Made by a program: the position numbers and the translations under genes. Below, piece by piece: positions 1 through 7,398 of a stretch of DNA of 7,400 bases; within the stretch, counting starts at the first letter, position 1; each line of letters begins with the position of its first letter. Source of the DNA: Geobacter sp. UBA698 (GTDB lineage: Bacteria; Desulfobacterota; Desulfuromonadia; Geobacterales; Pseudopelobacteraceae); assembly GCA_002298925.1 (NCBI GenBank), contig DBMM01000048.1, positions 28,577 to 35,976 on the forward strand. The letters run 5' to 3'. The notes under the pieces were generated by a model. The model was not told the origin of the DNA and ran no database searches. It saw only the letters and a list, made by a program, of their open reading frames with translations.

Positions 1-3000
1 AGGATCTCGATCCAGGTGAGATAGCGGTCTCTGTTTTGATCCCAGGCCGCAACCTGTTGTTCAAGCTCGGCTCCCCACCCCCCGGCTCCCGACCCGGTCC
101 CGGCAGCCACGATAACTGACCTGACATTGACCTGCATCCGCCGTTGCAGGCGGAGGAGCTCGCTGATGCCGGCTGGCGGAGCATTCCACTCAGTCAGGAG
201 CTGGTTGAAGGTGTGCTGGTAAAGGTCGCTGATTCCTTCTGACGCTGCGGTCTGTATCAGAACCTCCCCGCTGTCGGCCAAACCGGCAAAAGCCTTGCCG
301 TCCAAAAGCGGCGCCTGCTGCAGCTCGACAAGGCCCTGCTCCAGTGCCCACAGGGCGCCCAGCAGGTTGCCGCTGTCGACGGTGGAGACGTAGCGAGGCT
401 CCAAAGCAGCCATGGTCTGGATATCGTACCAGTTCAGCAGGTGCCCTTGATAGCGTTCCAGACGGCCGATGGTTGCCAAGGTGGCGGTCAGCTTTTCGAC
501 AATCTGGTCGATGGTCTGATAGCCGCAATCATGGGCGCCCAGGACGCTGGTCAGCCAGAGGCCGATATTGGTCGGACTGGTTCGCATGGCCAGACGGTTC
601 TGATGGGCAACCTGATAGTTGTCGGGCGGCAGCCAGCAGGTATCGGCGCTGACAAAGGTCGAGAAATAGCGCCAGGTCCGCCGGGCGACCTGTCGAAGGA
701 AGCGGCGCTCCTTTTCCGGCAGCGGTTGTGCCCACTCTTTCTCAACCGGTCGCAGGTTCAGAAGCCAGCCTAGCAGCGGGGAGAGCAGCCACAGAACGAG
801 CCAGGGGGCGGCCAGAATCAGATTAGCCGGCGTGATCCGCCAGATCGCCCAGCCCACGCTGGCGCTGAAGAGACTGCCCAGAGCCAGGCTGGCAACGAAG
901 AGCGGCTGGCGGCGGGAGGCGCTCCAATGGGTAGCCTGGGCCGTCCACTCCAGCAGTCCGCGACGGGAGATTGCGCGCCGGTACCAGACCCGGGCAATGG
1001 CATCCAGGGTCACCGCCGCCTGGTGCGGCAGCAGTGCGGCGTCGGCGGTTGCCCGCAACAGGTCGTGCAGCAGCTTGGACGGTGAGAAGTACTTCAGCCC
1101 CTTGCGGGTGGTGGCCATGGTGAAGGGCTGCGCCAGGGGGTGAAAGAGCAGCTGCAGGCCGACCACCAGCGTGGCGATCCCGCCGATCCCGGGGGATATG
1201 AGCCAGGCTGCAATCAACAGGCCCAGACTGGTGGCGGGCAGGAGGCTGCGACGCAGGTTATCGAGGATCTTCCAGCGGTTGAGCAGTGAGAGCGGATTGG
1301 CTCCGCGACCGCCCGCAGCCAGCGGAACACGCGGAAAAATCCACCCGGCGATCTGCCAGTCGCCGCGAATCCAGCGATGGTTCCGGCTGCTGTAGCTCTG
1401 GTACCCTTGGGGAAACTCATCGTAGAGTTCGATATCGCTGGCCAGTCCCACCCTAACGTGCGCCCCTTCGATCAGGTCATGGCTCAGCACCCATTCCTCG
1501 GGGAAGCGCCCCGACAGCACGCGGCTGAAGGCACGCACGTCATAGATGCCCTTGCCATGGTACGACCCTTCACCGCTCAGGTCCTGATAGACATCGGAGA
1601 CCGCCTGGGTGTAGGGGTCGATGCCGACCGCGTCGGCGAAAAGCCGGCTGAAGACCGAGACACTGGTACTCGGCAGGGTCGGGCTCACCCGCGGCTGGAT
1701 GATGGTGTAGGAGCCGGCCATGATGCTGCCGTCCGCGGCGAAGCGGGGCTGATTGAGGGGGTGCGCCAGGGTCTCGACCATCCTGCGGGCCGTGCCGTGC
1801 GGCAACTGGGTATCACTGTCCAGGGTAATGATGAAGCGTACGTCCGCCAGGTGGTTCTGGTCGCCAACGTAGACCATGGGCGCGGCGGACTCGGAACGCG
1901 TGCCTTCGATCAGGCGGTTCAGTTCCTCAAGCTTGCCCCGTTTGCGTTCCCAGCCGATGAATTTCTGCTCGGATTCGCTCCAGGTACGCTCTCGATGGAA
2001 CAGAAAAAAACGCTCGCCGCCATGACGCTGGTTGAGAGCCTCCAGGCAGTCTGTCGCGGTCTGGAGCAGCCGGTTGTCGTCTTCGTGGCTGAGCGTGACT
2101 GAATCGGTGTAGTCCGTGAACAGGCTGAAGAGCAGATTTGCTTCCTTGTTGGCCAGGTAGCGGATCTCCAGCTTCTCCACCTCGGAAGATACCGTCTCCG
2201 TGTTCACCAGCATCATCGGCACGACCACCAGGGTACGGAACTCATCGGGAATCCCCGCCTCCTCGAAGTCCATCTTGGGCAGGGGCCGGGTCGGCAGAAA
2301 GCGCGTGATCAGGTAATTAAACACCTCCACCGCCAGCTGGCTGGCAGGACTCAACAGGAGCAGTAAAACTCCCAGCCGGACAGCAGGCGACAACCCGGCC
2401 AGGCCGTAAAAGGCGATCAGTAAAATGAACAGCGCCAGAATACCGCCGATGCCAAGGGCGTAGACGGCGGCGTGGTGGCGATAGACCCATTCCAGGGTGC
2501 GGTAACGCAGCTCATCACGGCAAGCGAGCAATCGTGTCAGCTCGACCCGTCCCTCTCCGACCAGCCAGGTCCCGACGTGGCTGCGACGCTCATCGCTTGA
2601 CAATTCACGTTGGGCCTGGGTCGCCAGTTTGATGACGCGCTCCGCGACCTGCCCCTCGCTCTGGCCGGAGCTTTTGGCGAGTTCTTCAATCGCCCGGCGA
2701 CAGCGGTCTCGGGTGGCGAAATCCATTCCGGGATAAACCCCGGCCGGGTCGCGGCGCAGCTGCATCTCCACCCGGCTGAGGTTTTCGAACATCTCCCGCC
2801 AGTCCAGCAGGGCCAGCTGGCGCAGGCTGGTAAAAGCATTGCCGCAGGACAACTGTTCGCTGGTCTGCCGATTCTGCTCACGCTGGTTGAAGTCGTGCAG
2901 GGGGGTTTTGAACGTACGCTCAAGCCAGCTCTGGACCGGCGCCAATGCGGCCGCTTCGTCATAGAGCAGGCCGATCAGCTGTACACCAAAATAAGGTGTT

Positions 3001-4151
3001 GGACTGGGTTCCGTTGCAGCAAGTTCCGCCAGGAGCGCAAAGAGCTGGTTGGCATCGCGCCGGTTGCCGGCGATCAGCCGGTTTGCCCAGAAATCGGCCA
3101 GCTGACGTTCGCGCAGGTCCGCCAGGGCGGTGACGGCCAGATTCTGGATGCTTTCGATCAGCGCGATACGCAGCATCTGGGGAATCGCCCAGAGCTCGCC
3201 AATCGTCAGCGTCCGCACGGATTGAAAGGCCTCGATATAGGCCAGGATATTCTCCCGGTCCAGGTGCATTTCGCTATGGGAGACGAGATCCTTGGCCAGA
3301 CCGTAGATGCAGGGCAGCCCCTGATAAGGGTCAGAGGCAAGGGCGGGCAGCTGCCGGTAAAATTGCCGGGGAAGATTCAGCAGGACATCGCGGGCGTTCT
3401 CCTCCAGGATGTACTCGTTATCCAGGATCCAATCGGCAGCCGGCGTGGCGTTCTGCTCCAGACGGCTGGCTGCGGTAAGATCCTCGCAGACCTGACTTAC
3501 CCATTGGCGGGACTGCTTGAGACGCTTGAGCAGTTCGGCGCTCTGCGGCGGCTTCGGATTCACCTGCTGTTCCCTGGCATGGCGCTGGGCATGCTCAAGG
3601 ACCTGTGCCGGGGAAAGCTTATTCTCGGAGCCCCGGGCTGTTACCCGCCGTTCTTGCTTGGGATGCATGACGAACAACGCCGGTGGGATATCGCTGCCTT
3701 CCCGCAAAATGGCCACCGGACGCTGTAAGGATTCGACCGGCGCCTGGAGAATCAGGACGGATTCTCCCGACACGAGCCAGCGGGCATGATCGTGCAGAAC
3801 TCTTGGCTCAACTCCATATCGGGAGCGTCGCAGCCATAGGATAGCTGCCAGGACGCCGATTGCGGCACCCACCAGGATACACGCCAGAGAAGTAGACATG
3901 TTCCAGATAGTTAGCGACTTCGGCCAATGCAGCAGCAGAGCGGCCACTCCACCAAGCCCCGCGGACAGACAGGCAGCCAGGATTACCACGAGGGCCCGGC
4001 GCCAGAGAAACGGGTCGCTTACATGAACATCGCCGTCCAGATCCTTATGGATGAGAGCGGCACTGCGGTAGTCTTCTCTCGCCAGATCCCGAAGGGCTTT
4101 GCGAGCTTCATCTTGTTTTGCGAAGTAGCCAATGAGAATTGCCAGGCCCAC
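1..4151 (-). CDS. ndvB: Cyclic beta-1,2-glucan synthase, NdvB/ChvB/Cgs family (5' part, 3' end beyond window)
   Basis: One frame stays open for 1383 codons and leaves the window at base 1. The family makes cyclic beta-1,2-glucan at the inner membrane from UDP-glucose; members are often about 2800 residues, so roughly half is seen. Likely membrane pairs lie near residues 52-75 and 86-107, 565-585 and 591-610, 970-986 and 988-1004, and 1084-1104 and 1111-1131. The GT84 core, about 630-950, shows FTDYTDS (D680, D683), the DxD-like DSD (778-780), SHDLIEG (D892, E895) and an RNHRWIRGDWQ block (R926-W927). From about 1145 a glycoamylase-like domain follows, with SPTNIGLWL near 1190, NWYD (1240-1243) and VSTVDSGN (D1259). 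The GH94 phosphorylase region expected at the C terminus is not in the window. The start is GTG at 4151: an in-frame TAA lies about 35 bases upstream, no other in-frame start intervenes, and AGAGGA sits 6 bases before it. The family assignment is firm; the exact product (cyclic or linear glucan) is inferred. Confidence 0.9.
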   Translation of the reverse strand, partial: MGLAILIGYFAKQDEARKALRDLAREDYRSAALIHKDLDGDVHVSDPFLWRRALVVILAACLSAGLGGVAALLLHWPKSLTIWNMSTSLACILVGAAIGVLAAILWLRRSRYGVEPRVLHDHARWLVSGESVLILQAPVESLQRPVAILREGSDIPPALFVMHPKQERRVTARGSENKLSPAQVLEHAQRHAREQQVNPKPPQSAELLKRLKQSRQWVSQVCEDLTAASRLEQNATPAADWILDNEYILEENARDVLLNLPRQFYRQLPALASDPYQGLPCIYGLAKDLVSHSEMHLDRENILAYIEAFQSVRTLTIGELWAIPQMLRIALIESIQNLAVTALADLRERQLADFWANRLIAGNRRDANQLFALLAELAATEPSPTPYFGVQLIGLLYDEAAALAPVQSWLERTFKTPLHDFNQREQNRQTSEQLSCGNAFTSLRQLALLDWREMFENLSRVEMQLRRDPAGVYPGMDFATRDRCRRAIEELAKSSGQSEGQVAERVIKLATQAQRELSSDERRSHVGTWLVGEGRVELTRLLACRDELRYRTLEWVYRHHAAVYALGIGGILALFILLIAFYGLAGLSPAVRLGVLLLLLSPASQLAVEVFNYLITRFLPTRPLPKMDFEEAGIPDEFRTLVVVPMMLVNTETVSSEVEKLEIRYLANKEANLLFSLFTDYTDSVTLSHEDDNRLLQTATDCLEALNQRHGGERFFLFHRERTWSESEQKFIGWERKRGKLEELNRLIEGTRSESAAPMVYVGDQNHLADVRFIITLDSDTQLPHGTARRMVETLAHPLNQPRFAADGSIMAGSYTIIQPRVSPTLPSTSVSVFSRLFADAVGIDPYTQAVSDVYQDLSGEGSYHGKGIYDVRAFSRVLSGRFPEEWVLSHDLIEGAHVRVGLASDIELYDEFPQGYQSYSSRNHRWIRGDWQIAGWIFPRVPLAAGGRGANPLSLLNRWKILDNLRRSLLPATSLGLLIAAWLISPGIGGIATLVVGLQLLFHPLAQPFTMATTRKGLKYFSPSKLLHDLLRATADAALLPHQAAVTLDAIARVWYRRAISRRGLLEWTAQATHWSASRRQPLFVASLALGSLFSASVGWAIWRITPANLILAAPWLVLWLLSPLLGWLLNLRPVEKEWAQPLPEKERRFLRQVARRTWRYFSTFVSADTCWLPPDNYQVAHQNRLAMRTSPTNIGLWLTSVLGAHDCGYQTIDQIVEKLTATLATIGRLERYQGHLLNWYDIQTMAALEPRYVSTVDSGNLLGALWALEQGLVELQQAPLLDGKAFAGLADSGEVLIQTAASEGISDLYQHTFNQLLTEWNAPPAGISELLRLQRRMQVNVRSVIVAAGTGSGAGGWGAELEQQVAAWDQNRDRYLTWIEI

Positions 4152-4157
4152 ATTTAT

Positions 4158-4163
4158 TCCTCT
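4158..4163 (-). promoter_or_regulatory. Ribosome binding site deciding the GTG start of the glucan synthase
   Basis: AGAGGA on the minus strand lies 6 bases before the GTG at 4151. It also lies 4 bases before an ATG at 4153 that is in another frame and reaches a stop after 44 codons. The GTG frame carries the conserved protein and has the better spacing, so GTG is chosen. Confidence 0.6.
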
Positions 4164-4229
4164 ATTTGACTGCGTATTCTGAACTTACAGCCATGGTGAG
4201 GGATTTCACATGACAGCAGGGCTCGGAAA

Positions 4230-4249
4230 GGAACTGTGCGGACTGTTCC
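4230..4249. repeat. Imperfect 20-base palindrome upstream of the glucan synthase gene
   Basis: GGAAC at 4230-4234 and GTTCC at 4245-4249 are inverted copies. Inside them GT and AC also pair, giving 7 of 10 matched positions around a T/T mismatch. It lies about 80 bases before the GTG start, so it could be an operator or a small hairpin in the leader. No T tract follows on either strand, which argues against a terminator. No regulator is encoded in the window to bind it. Confidence 0.3.
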
Positions 4250-4399
4250 AGGGGATTTGACTAAAGAGGTGGAGGGAGGTGACCGGAAAGCAGAGGAAGG
4301 CGAAATTACTAAGCAGAATGATTTCGGAAGGCAGGTCAATTTTTTAACTGTACGCCGTTATCGGATTTATAGCCAGTATCAAATTGCAAAATCTAGGTG

Positions 4400-4424
4400 G
4401 CACCCCGGCAAAGCGAGGGGGCAC
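4400..4424 (-). terminator. Weak candidate terminator hairpin after the dioxygenase gene
   Basis: In the minus-strand transcript, about 20 bases after the ygiD-like stop, GUGCCCC (4424-4418) can pair with GGGGUGC (4406-4400) around an 11-base loop. This gives a 7-pair stem that includes two G-U pairs. Only a short, displaced run of four T follows, so an intrinsic terminator is possible but weak, and read-through into the glucan synthase gene cannot be excluded. Confidence 0.27.
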
Positions 4425-4443
4425 GAACCGTACGGTGTGGACG

Positions 4444-5232
4444 TCAGCCGATCCGGAGCGAACGCATGGAAATGGAGCCGAGCGGCAACCCCTCGGCGAA
4501 GAACGATACCGCCTCACCCGGCTCTTGCAGAGCCAGGACGTAGAGCAGCGGGAGATAATGCTCGGTGGTGGGGATGGAGAGCCGGGCCGCCTCCCCCAGG
4601 GCCGGATAGGCCACCAGCCGGTCATGCTCACCGGCCAGGATCAACTCCGCCGCCTGGCGGTCGAATTCGGCTGCCCAGGGATAGGGCTCGGCCGCGTCCC
4701 ACTGCAACAGGCGCAGGTTGTGGACGATGTTGCCGCTCCCCACGATCAGCACCCCCTCGTTGCGCAGCGCCGCCAGTTCGGCTCCCAGGTCGTAATGAAA
4801 GCGGAGATGCTGCGTACGGTCGAGGCTGAGTTGCACGGTCGGAATATCGGCCCGGGGATACATGCGCCGCAGCACCGACCAGGCGCCGTGGTCCAGCCCC
4901 CAGGAGTAGCCGTCATCCAGCCGCACCGCCGTGGATGCGACCAGCTGCCGCACCCGTTCGGCCAGCGACCGTGAGCCTGGGGCCGGGTACTGCACCTGGT
5001 AGAGCGCGTCGGGAAAGCCGTAGAAGTCGTGGATCGTTTTCGGCTGTTCCATGGCGGTAACGAAGGTCCCCTCGGTCTCCCAGTGGGCCGAGACACACAG
5101 GATCGCCGTGGGACGCGGGATCGACGCGGCAGCCGCCCGCCAGGCCGCGGCGTAGACGGTCTCCTCGATGGCGTTGAGCGGATTGCCGTGGCCGATGAAC
5201 AGGGCGGGCATGGGAGCGGATTCAGTCATCAT
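4444..5232 (-). CDS. ygiD: LigB-superfamily extradiol ring-cleavage dioxygenase, YgiD / DOPA 4,5-dioxygenase type
   Basis: The 262-residue product matches the usual length of the DODA/YgiD family (class III extradiol dioxygenases, LigB fold). Characterised members open the ring of L-DOPA or related catechols with O2 at a single metal ion. The expected residues are visible: IGHGNPLNAI near the N terminus (H15), VSAHWET (H50) and TTEHYLPLL (H225) as probable metal ligands, with DHGAW (H115) and GNIVHNLR (H171) as probable acid/base residues. No signal peptide or membrane segment is seen, so it should be cytoplasmic. The first ATG (5232) overlaps the ovoA stop as ATGA and has GGGAG 8 bases upstream; a second ATG follows at once at 5229. 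Reading further upstream would run into the ovoA frame with no family similarity. It probably depends on ovoA transcription and translation. Family is clear; substrate is unknown, and the ovoA linkage makes a role beside ovothiol metabolism possible. Confidence 0.9.
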   Translation of the reverse strand: MMTESAPMPALFIGHGNPLNAIEETVYAAAWRAAAASIPRPTAILCVSAHWETEGTFVTAMEQPKTIHDFYGFPDALYQVQYPAPGSRSLAERVRQLVASTAVRLDDGYSWGLDHGAWSVLRRMYPRADIPTVQLSLDRTQHLRFHYDLGAELAALRNEGVLIVGSGNIVHNLRLLQWDAAEPYPWAAEFDRQAAELILAGEHDRLVAYPALGEAARLSIPTTEHYLPLLYVLALQEPGEAVSFFAEGLPLGSISMRSLRIG

Positions 5233-7340
5233 AGCTTCAACTCCCACACCGTCAGCTCGGCAATTGAATGCTGAAACTTGCGCCTCGTCTCGCGGATCAC
5301 AAAGGGGACATCCCACGGCTCGCCCAGCAGGCGGAAGTGCGGCGCCAGCGCCTCCTTGAGGCCGTCCAGGGTCCAGACCGGTTCTCCGGCCTCGCGGTAG
5401 CCCCCCAGCCATTCCTCTTTCCTGGTGAACTCCTCCAGCCAGGTGTAGGGAGAGCTGATCACCAGCAGGCCGCCCGGATTGATCCGCTCGTGGATGGTGG
5501 TCAAAAACTTGCGCGGCGAATAGAGCCGGTCGATCAGGTTGGCCGCCAGCACCAGGTCGTAACCGCTGAACTTTTCGGGGATGTTGCAGGCGTCGGCCTG
5601 GGAGAAGTCGACCCGCTGGCGGATCTCATCCAGACCCAGTCCGGCCAGGCCGATCTCGTGAAAGGAGACGATTTCCCCCTCTTCGGGCAAGGCATAGCGC
5701 AGATAGCCCTCTTCCTGCATGCGGGCCGCCAGGCGGAAGAAACGGGTGGAAAAATCCAAGCCGGTTACGCGCTGGAAACCGCCCCGGGCCAGCTCGAAGG
5801 CGGCCCGCCCCACGGCGCAGCCCAGATCAAGGGCATGCCCCAGCTTTCGCCCCTGCATCTGCTCCAGGCAGATGTTGGCCACGGCCACGGCGAAATTGGG
5901 AACGCCGAAATGCTGCGGCCCGTAGTGGGCATCGCAGTACTGGGCGGCCAGGGCGTCGCTTTCGTACTGATCGTCGTGGATCACCACCGCTGCACTGCTC
6001 TCCACATAGCGCAAGCCGGCGTGCTGGAAGAAGTGGCGGCGGAAGGCGTAGCGCGAATCACGGGTGGCCTCGTTGCCGGTGGAGATCCAGGAGCCCCCCT
6101 TGATCAGGTTGTGGCGGGTGTCGAAGGTGGGGGTGGAGAAGTCGTCGTACCAGGGGTGAATATCGAAACCGTGGAAGGGGTAAATGGGAGTTTCGGTCCA
6201 CTGCCAGACATTGCCCACCACGTCGAAGAAGTCGCCTGACCTGAATCTGTCGATCGGACAGGATGAGGCCCAGTATTCCAGGTTGATGTTGCCGGGAGCC
6301 TTGTCCCAGTACGGCTGATCCGGAATGTCGCAGATGTCCCGCAGCCGGTTCCACTCGTCCTCGCTTGGCAGACGGATCGCCAGACCGGTTTGTTCAGCTT
6401 TCCAGCTGCAGAAGGCCTTGGCCTCCAGCTGGTTGACCTCCACTGGCCAGTTCCAGGGCATGGGGATTTCGCTGGCCATGGTTCTCAGTTTCCAGTCGTC
6501 CCCGGCCTTGATCCAGAACAGGGGATGCACGGCCTGCCTGAACTGGCGCCAGTTCCACCCCTCCTCGCTCCACCACTGCCGGTCAGCGTAGCAGCCCGCC
6601 TCGACGAACTCCAGGAACTCGCGGTTGGACACCAGAAATTTGGCTGCCTTGAAATCGGCGACCTCGGCCTGATGGCTGCCGTACTCGTTGTCCCAGCCGT
6701 AGAGGGGGTGATCCTTGGTTTTGCCCAAACGCACCGTTCCGCCCGGCACCGGCAGCAGCTGGTTGAGCGGCGGCTCCCCCGCTTCGCTGCAGATTTCCCA
6801 GAAGGGGAGCTGCAGCACCTGGTCGATGGGCAGCTGGCGGATCAGCACCGAGGAGGTTTCCAGATGGATGCGCTCGTGCTCGATGCCCATCATGATCGCC
6901 CAGAAGGGAGATTCCCAGCTGATCGGCAGGGTCAGCGGCAGGGTACTGATCAGGCCATCCACCAGCTGTCGGACTTGGTTGCGATAAGCTTTCACCTGCT
7001 GTCTCGTGGGCCAGTCGTAGTGGCGCTCGTCCAGGTCGTCCCAGGACATCTCGTCCACCCCCACGGCGAACATGGATTCGTATTTGGGGTTGATGCGGGT
7101 GGTGATAACTCCGGCGATGGTCAGTTTGTTGATGAAAAAGGTAGCGGTGTGGCCGAAGTAGAAGATCAGCGGATGGCGCAGGCGATCGGCACGCAGGTTG
7201 AAGGTCTGATCGTAGCGGAGGGTTTCGTAGAGTTTCTCGTCGATGTCAAAGGTGTTATGGAAGTACTCCCGGATCTCGGCCCGTTTCTGCTCGGGATCGC
7301 CCTCATTCAGAATGGTGGTGCGGATTGTGCGCAGGTCCAT
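5229..7340 (-). CDS. ovoA: OvoA: 5-histidylcysteine sulfoxide synthase / 4-mercaptohistidine N1-methyltransferase
   Basis: OvoA joins cysteine to C5 of histidine with O2 and non-haem iron, giving 5-histidylcysteine sulfoxide. Its C-terminal domain later methylates the mercaptohistidine using SAM, giving ovothiol. All three domains are present in 703 residues, the family's usual size. A DinB-like domain (about 30-175) has GHTATF (H64) and HERIHLE (H155, H159), the probable iron ligands. A formylglycine-generating-enzyme-like domain (about 195-450) has GNVWQW (376-381), IKGGSW (413-418) and a RYAFRRHFFQHAG block (430-442). A Rossmann methyltransferase (about 475-703) has DLGCAVG (505-511) and LDFS (528-531). 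No signal peptide is seen, so it should be cytoplasmic. ATG at 7340 is chosen because GAGGAGG sits 8 bases upstream; an upstream in-frame TTG at 7373 has no such site and would add 11 unconserved-looking residues. It is first in a two-gene unit with the dioxygenase. No defects are seen. The intermediate lyase OvoB is absent here. Confidence 0.95.
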   Translation of the reverse strand: MDLRTIRTTILNEGDPEQKRAEIREYFHNTFDIDEKLYETLRYDQTFNLRADRLRHPLIFYFGHTATFFINKLTIAGVITTRINPKYESMFAVGVDEMSWDDLDERHYDWPTRQQVKAYRNQVRQLVDGLISTLPLTLPISWESPFWAIMMGIEHERIHLETSSVLIRQLPIDQVLQLPFWEICSEAGEPPLNQLLPVPGGTVRLGKTKDHPLYGWDNEYGSHQAEVADFKAAKFLVSNREFLEFVEAGCYADRQWWSEEGWNWRQFRQAVHPLFWIKAGDDWKLRTMASEIPMPWNWPVEVNQLEAKAFCSWKAEQTGLAIRLPSEDEWNRLRDICDIPDQPYWDKAPGNINLEYWASSCPIDRFRSGDFFDVVGNVWQWTETPIYPFHGFDIHPWYDDFSTPTFDTRHNLIKGGSWISTGNEATRDSRYAFRRHFFQHAGLRYVESSAAVVIHDDQYESDALAAQYCDAHYGPQHFGVPNFAVAVANICLEQMQGRKLGHALDLGCAVGRAAFELARGGFQRVTGLDFSTRFFRLAARMQEEGYLRYALPEEGEIVSFHEIGLAGLGLDEIRQRVDFSQADACNIPEKFSGYDLVLAANLIDRLYSPRKFLTTIHERINPGGLLVISSPYTWLEEFTRKEEWLGGYREAGEPVWTLDGLKEALAPHFRLLGEPWDVPFVIRETRRKFQHSIAELTVWELKL
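5241..5245 (-). promoter_or_regulatory. Ribosome binding site of the ygiD-like gene, inside ovoA
   Basis: GGGAG on the minus strand lies within the last codons of ovoA, 8 bases before the ATG at 5232. With the 4-base stop/start overlap, this favours 5232 over the adjacent ATG at 5229 and supports reinitiation by ribosomes finishing ovoA. Confidence 0.5.
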
Positions 7341-7348
7341 GAATGCAG

Positions 7349-7355
7349 CCTCCTC
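7349..7355 (-). promoter_or_regulatory. Strong ribosome binding site of ovoA
   Basis: GAGGAGG on the minus strand, 8 bases before ATG 7340, is a near-perfect Shine-Dalgarno sequence. It fixes the start and rules against the TTG at 7373. Confidence 0.75.
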
Positions 7356-7368
7356 AGACGATATTCCG

Positions 7369-7398
7369 ATCAAACGACTAATTCCATTTCCATATCAA
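7369..7398 (-). promoter_or_regulatory. Possible sigma-70 promoter of the ovoA-ygiD unit
   Basis: TTGATA (7398-7393, 5 of 6 to the -35 consensus) is followed after 18 bases by TTTGAT (7374-7369, 4 of 6 to the -10 consensus). Transcription would begin near 7362 and leave a leader of about 20 bases containing the ribosome site. The window ends at 7400, so upstream context is missing and an operon continuing from further right cannot be excluded. Confidence 0.3.

Larger units (their letters stand above)
4152..4443. other. Intergenic gap between ygiD-like gene and glucan synthase gene
   Basis: These 292 bases contain no convincing gene on either strand. Reading toward the glucan synthase gene they hold: a GC hairpin just after the dioxygenase stop; an AT-richer part with a TATAAA box at 4366-4371, whose best -35 partner at 18 bases (TAGATT, 4390-4395) is poor; a pyrimidine-rich transcript segment (purines on the plus strand) at about 4264-4309; and an imperfect palindrome at 4230-4249. 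If TATAAA is a real -10, the leader would be roughly 200 bases long. That is inference; no strong sigma-70 or sigma-54 promoter is visible. Confidence 0.6.

Noticed and set aside
1377..2102. A 241-codon plus-strand open frame
   Set aside because: Antisense to the GT84 core of the glucan synthase, with no recognisable protein family.
2537..2962. A 141-codon minus-strand frame inside the glucan synthase region, suggesting a broken gene
   Set aside because: It is in a different frame from the synthase. The synthase frame was followed codon by codon from 4151 to 1 without a stop, so there is no frameshift or pseudogene.
2610..3728. A 372-codon plus-strand open frame
   Set aside because: It lies wholly antisense to the glucan synthase frame, which carries conserved family motifs. 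The translation has no recognisable domain; GC-rich codon use produces long antisense frames.
4154..4339. A 61-codon minus-strand frame in the intergenic gap ending just before the glucan synthase
   Set aside because: It starts at TTG without a Shine-Dalgarno sequence and its translation looks like non-coding sequence.
4427..4436. Perfect 10-base palindrome ACCGTACGGT after the dioxygenase stop
   Set aside because: It is too short to form a useful hairpin and stands alone; a palindrome of this size is expected by chance.
4236..4974. Two overlapping plus-strand open frames of about 196 codons
   Set aside because: Both are largely antisense to the dioxygenase gene, rich in R, P and G, and have no convincing ribosome site.
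5268..6239. A 323-codon plus-strand open frame
   Set aside because: Antisense to ovoA across its FGE-like and methyltransferase domains; the translation is low-complexity and resembles no family.
7341..7373. Upstream TTG start of ovoA giving 11 more residues
   Set aside because: It has no ribosome site, overlaps the candidate -10 box, and the ATG at 7340 has an excellent Shine-Dalgarno sequence.
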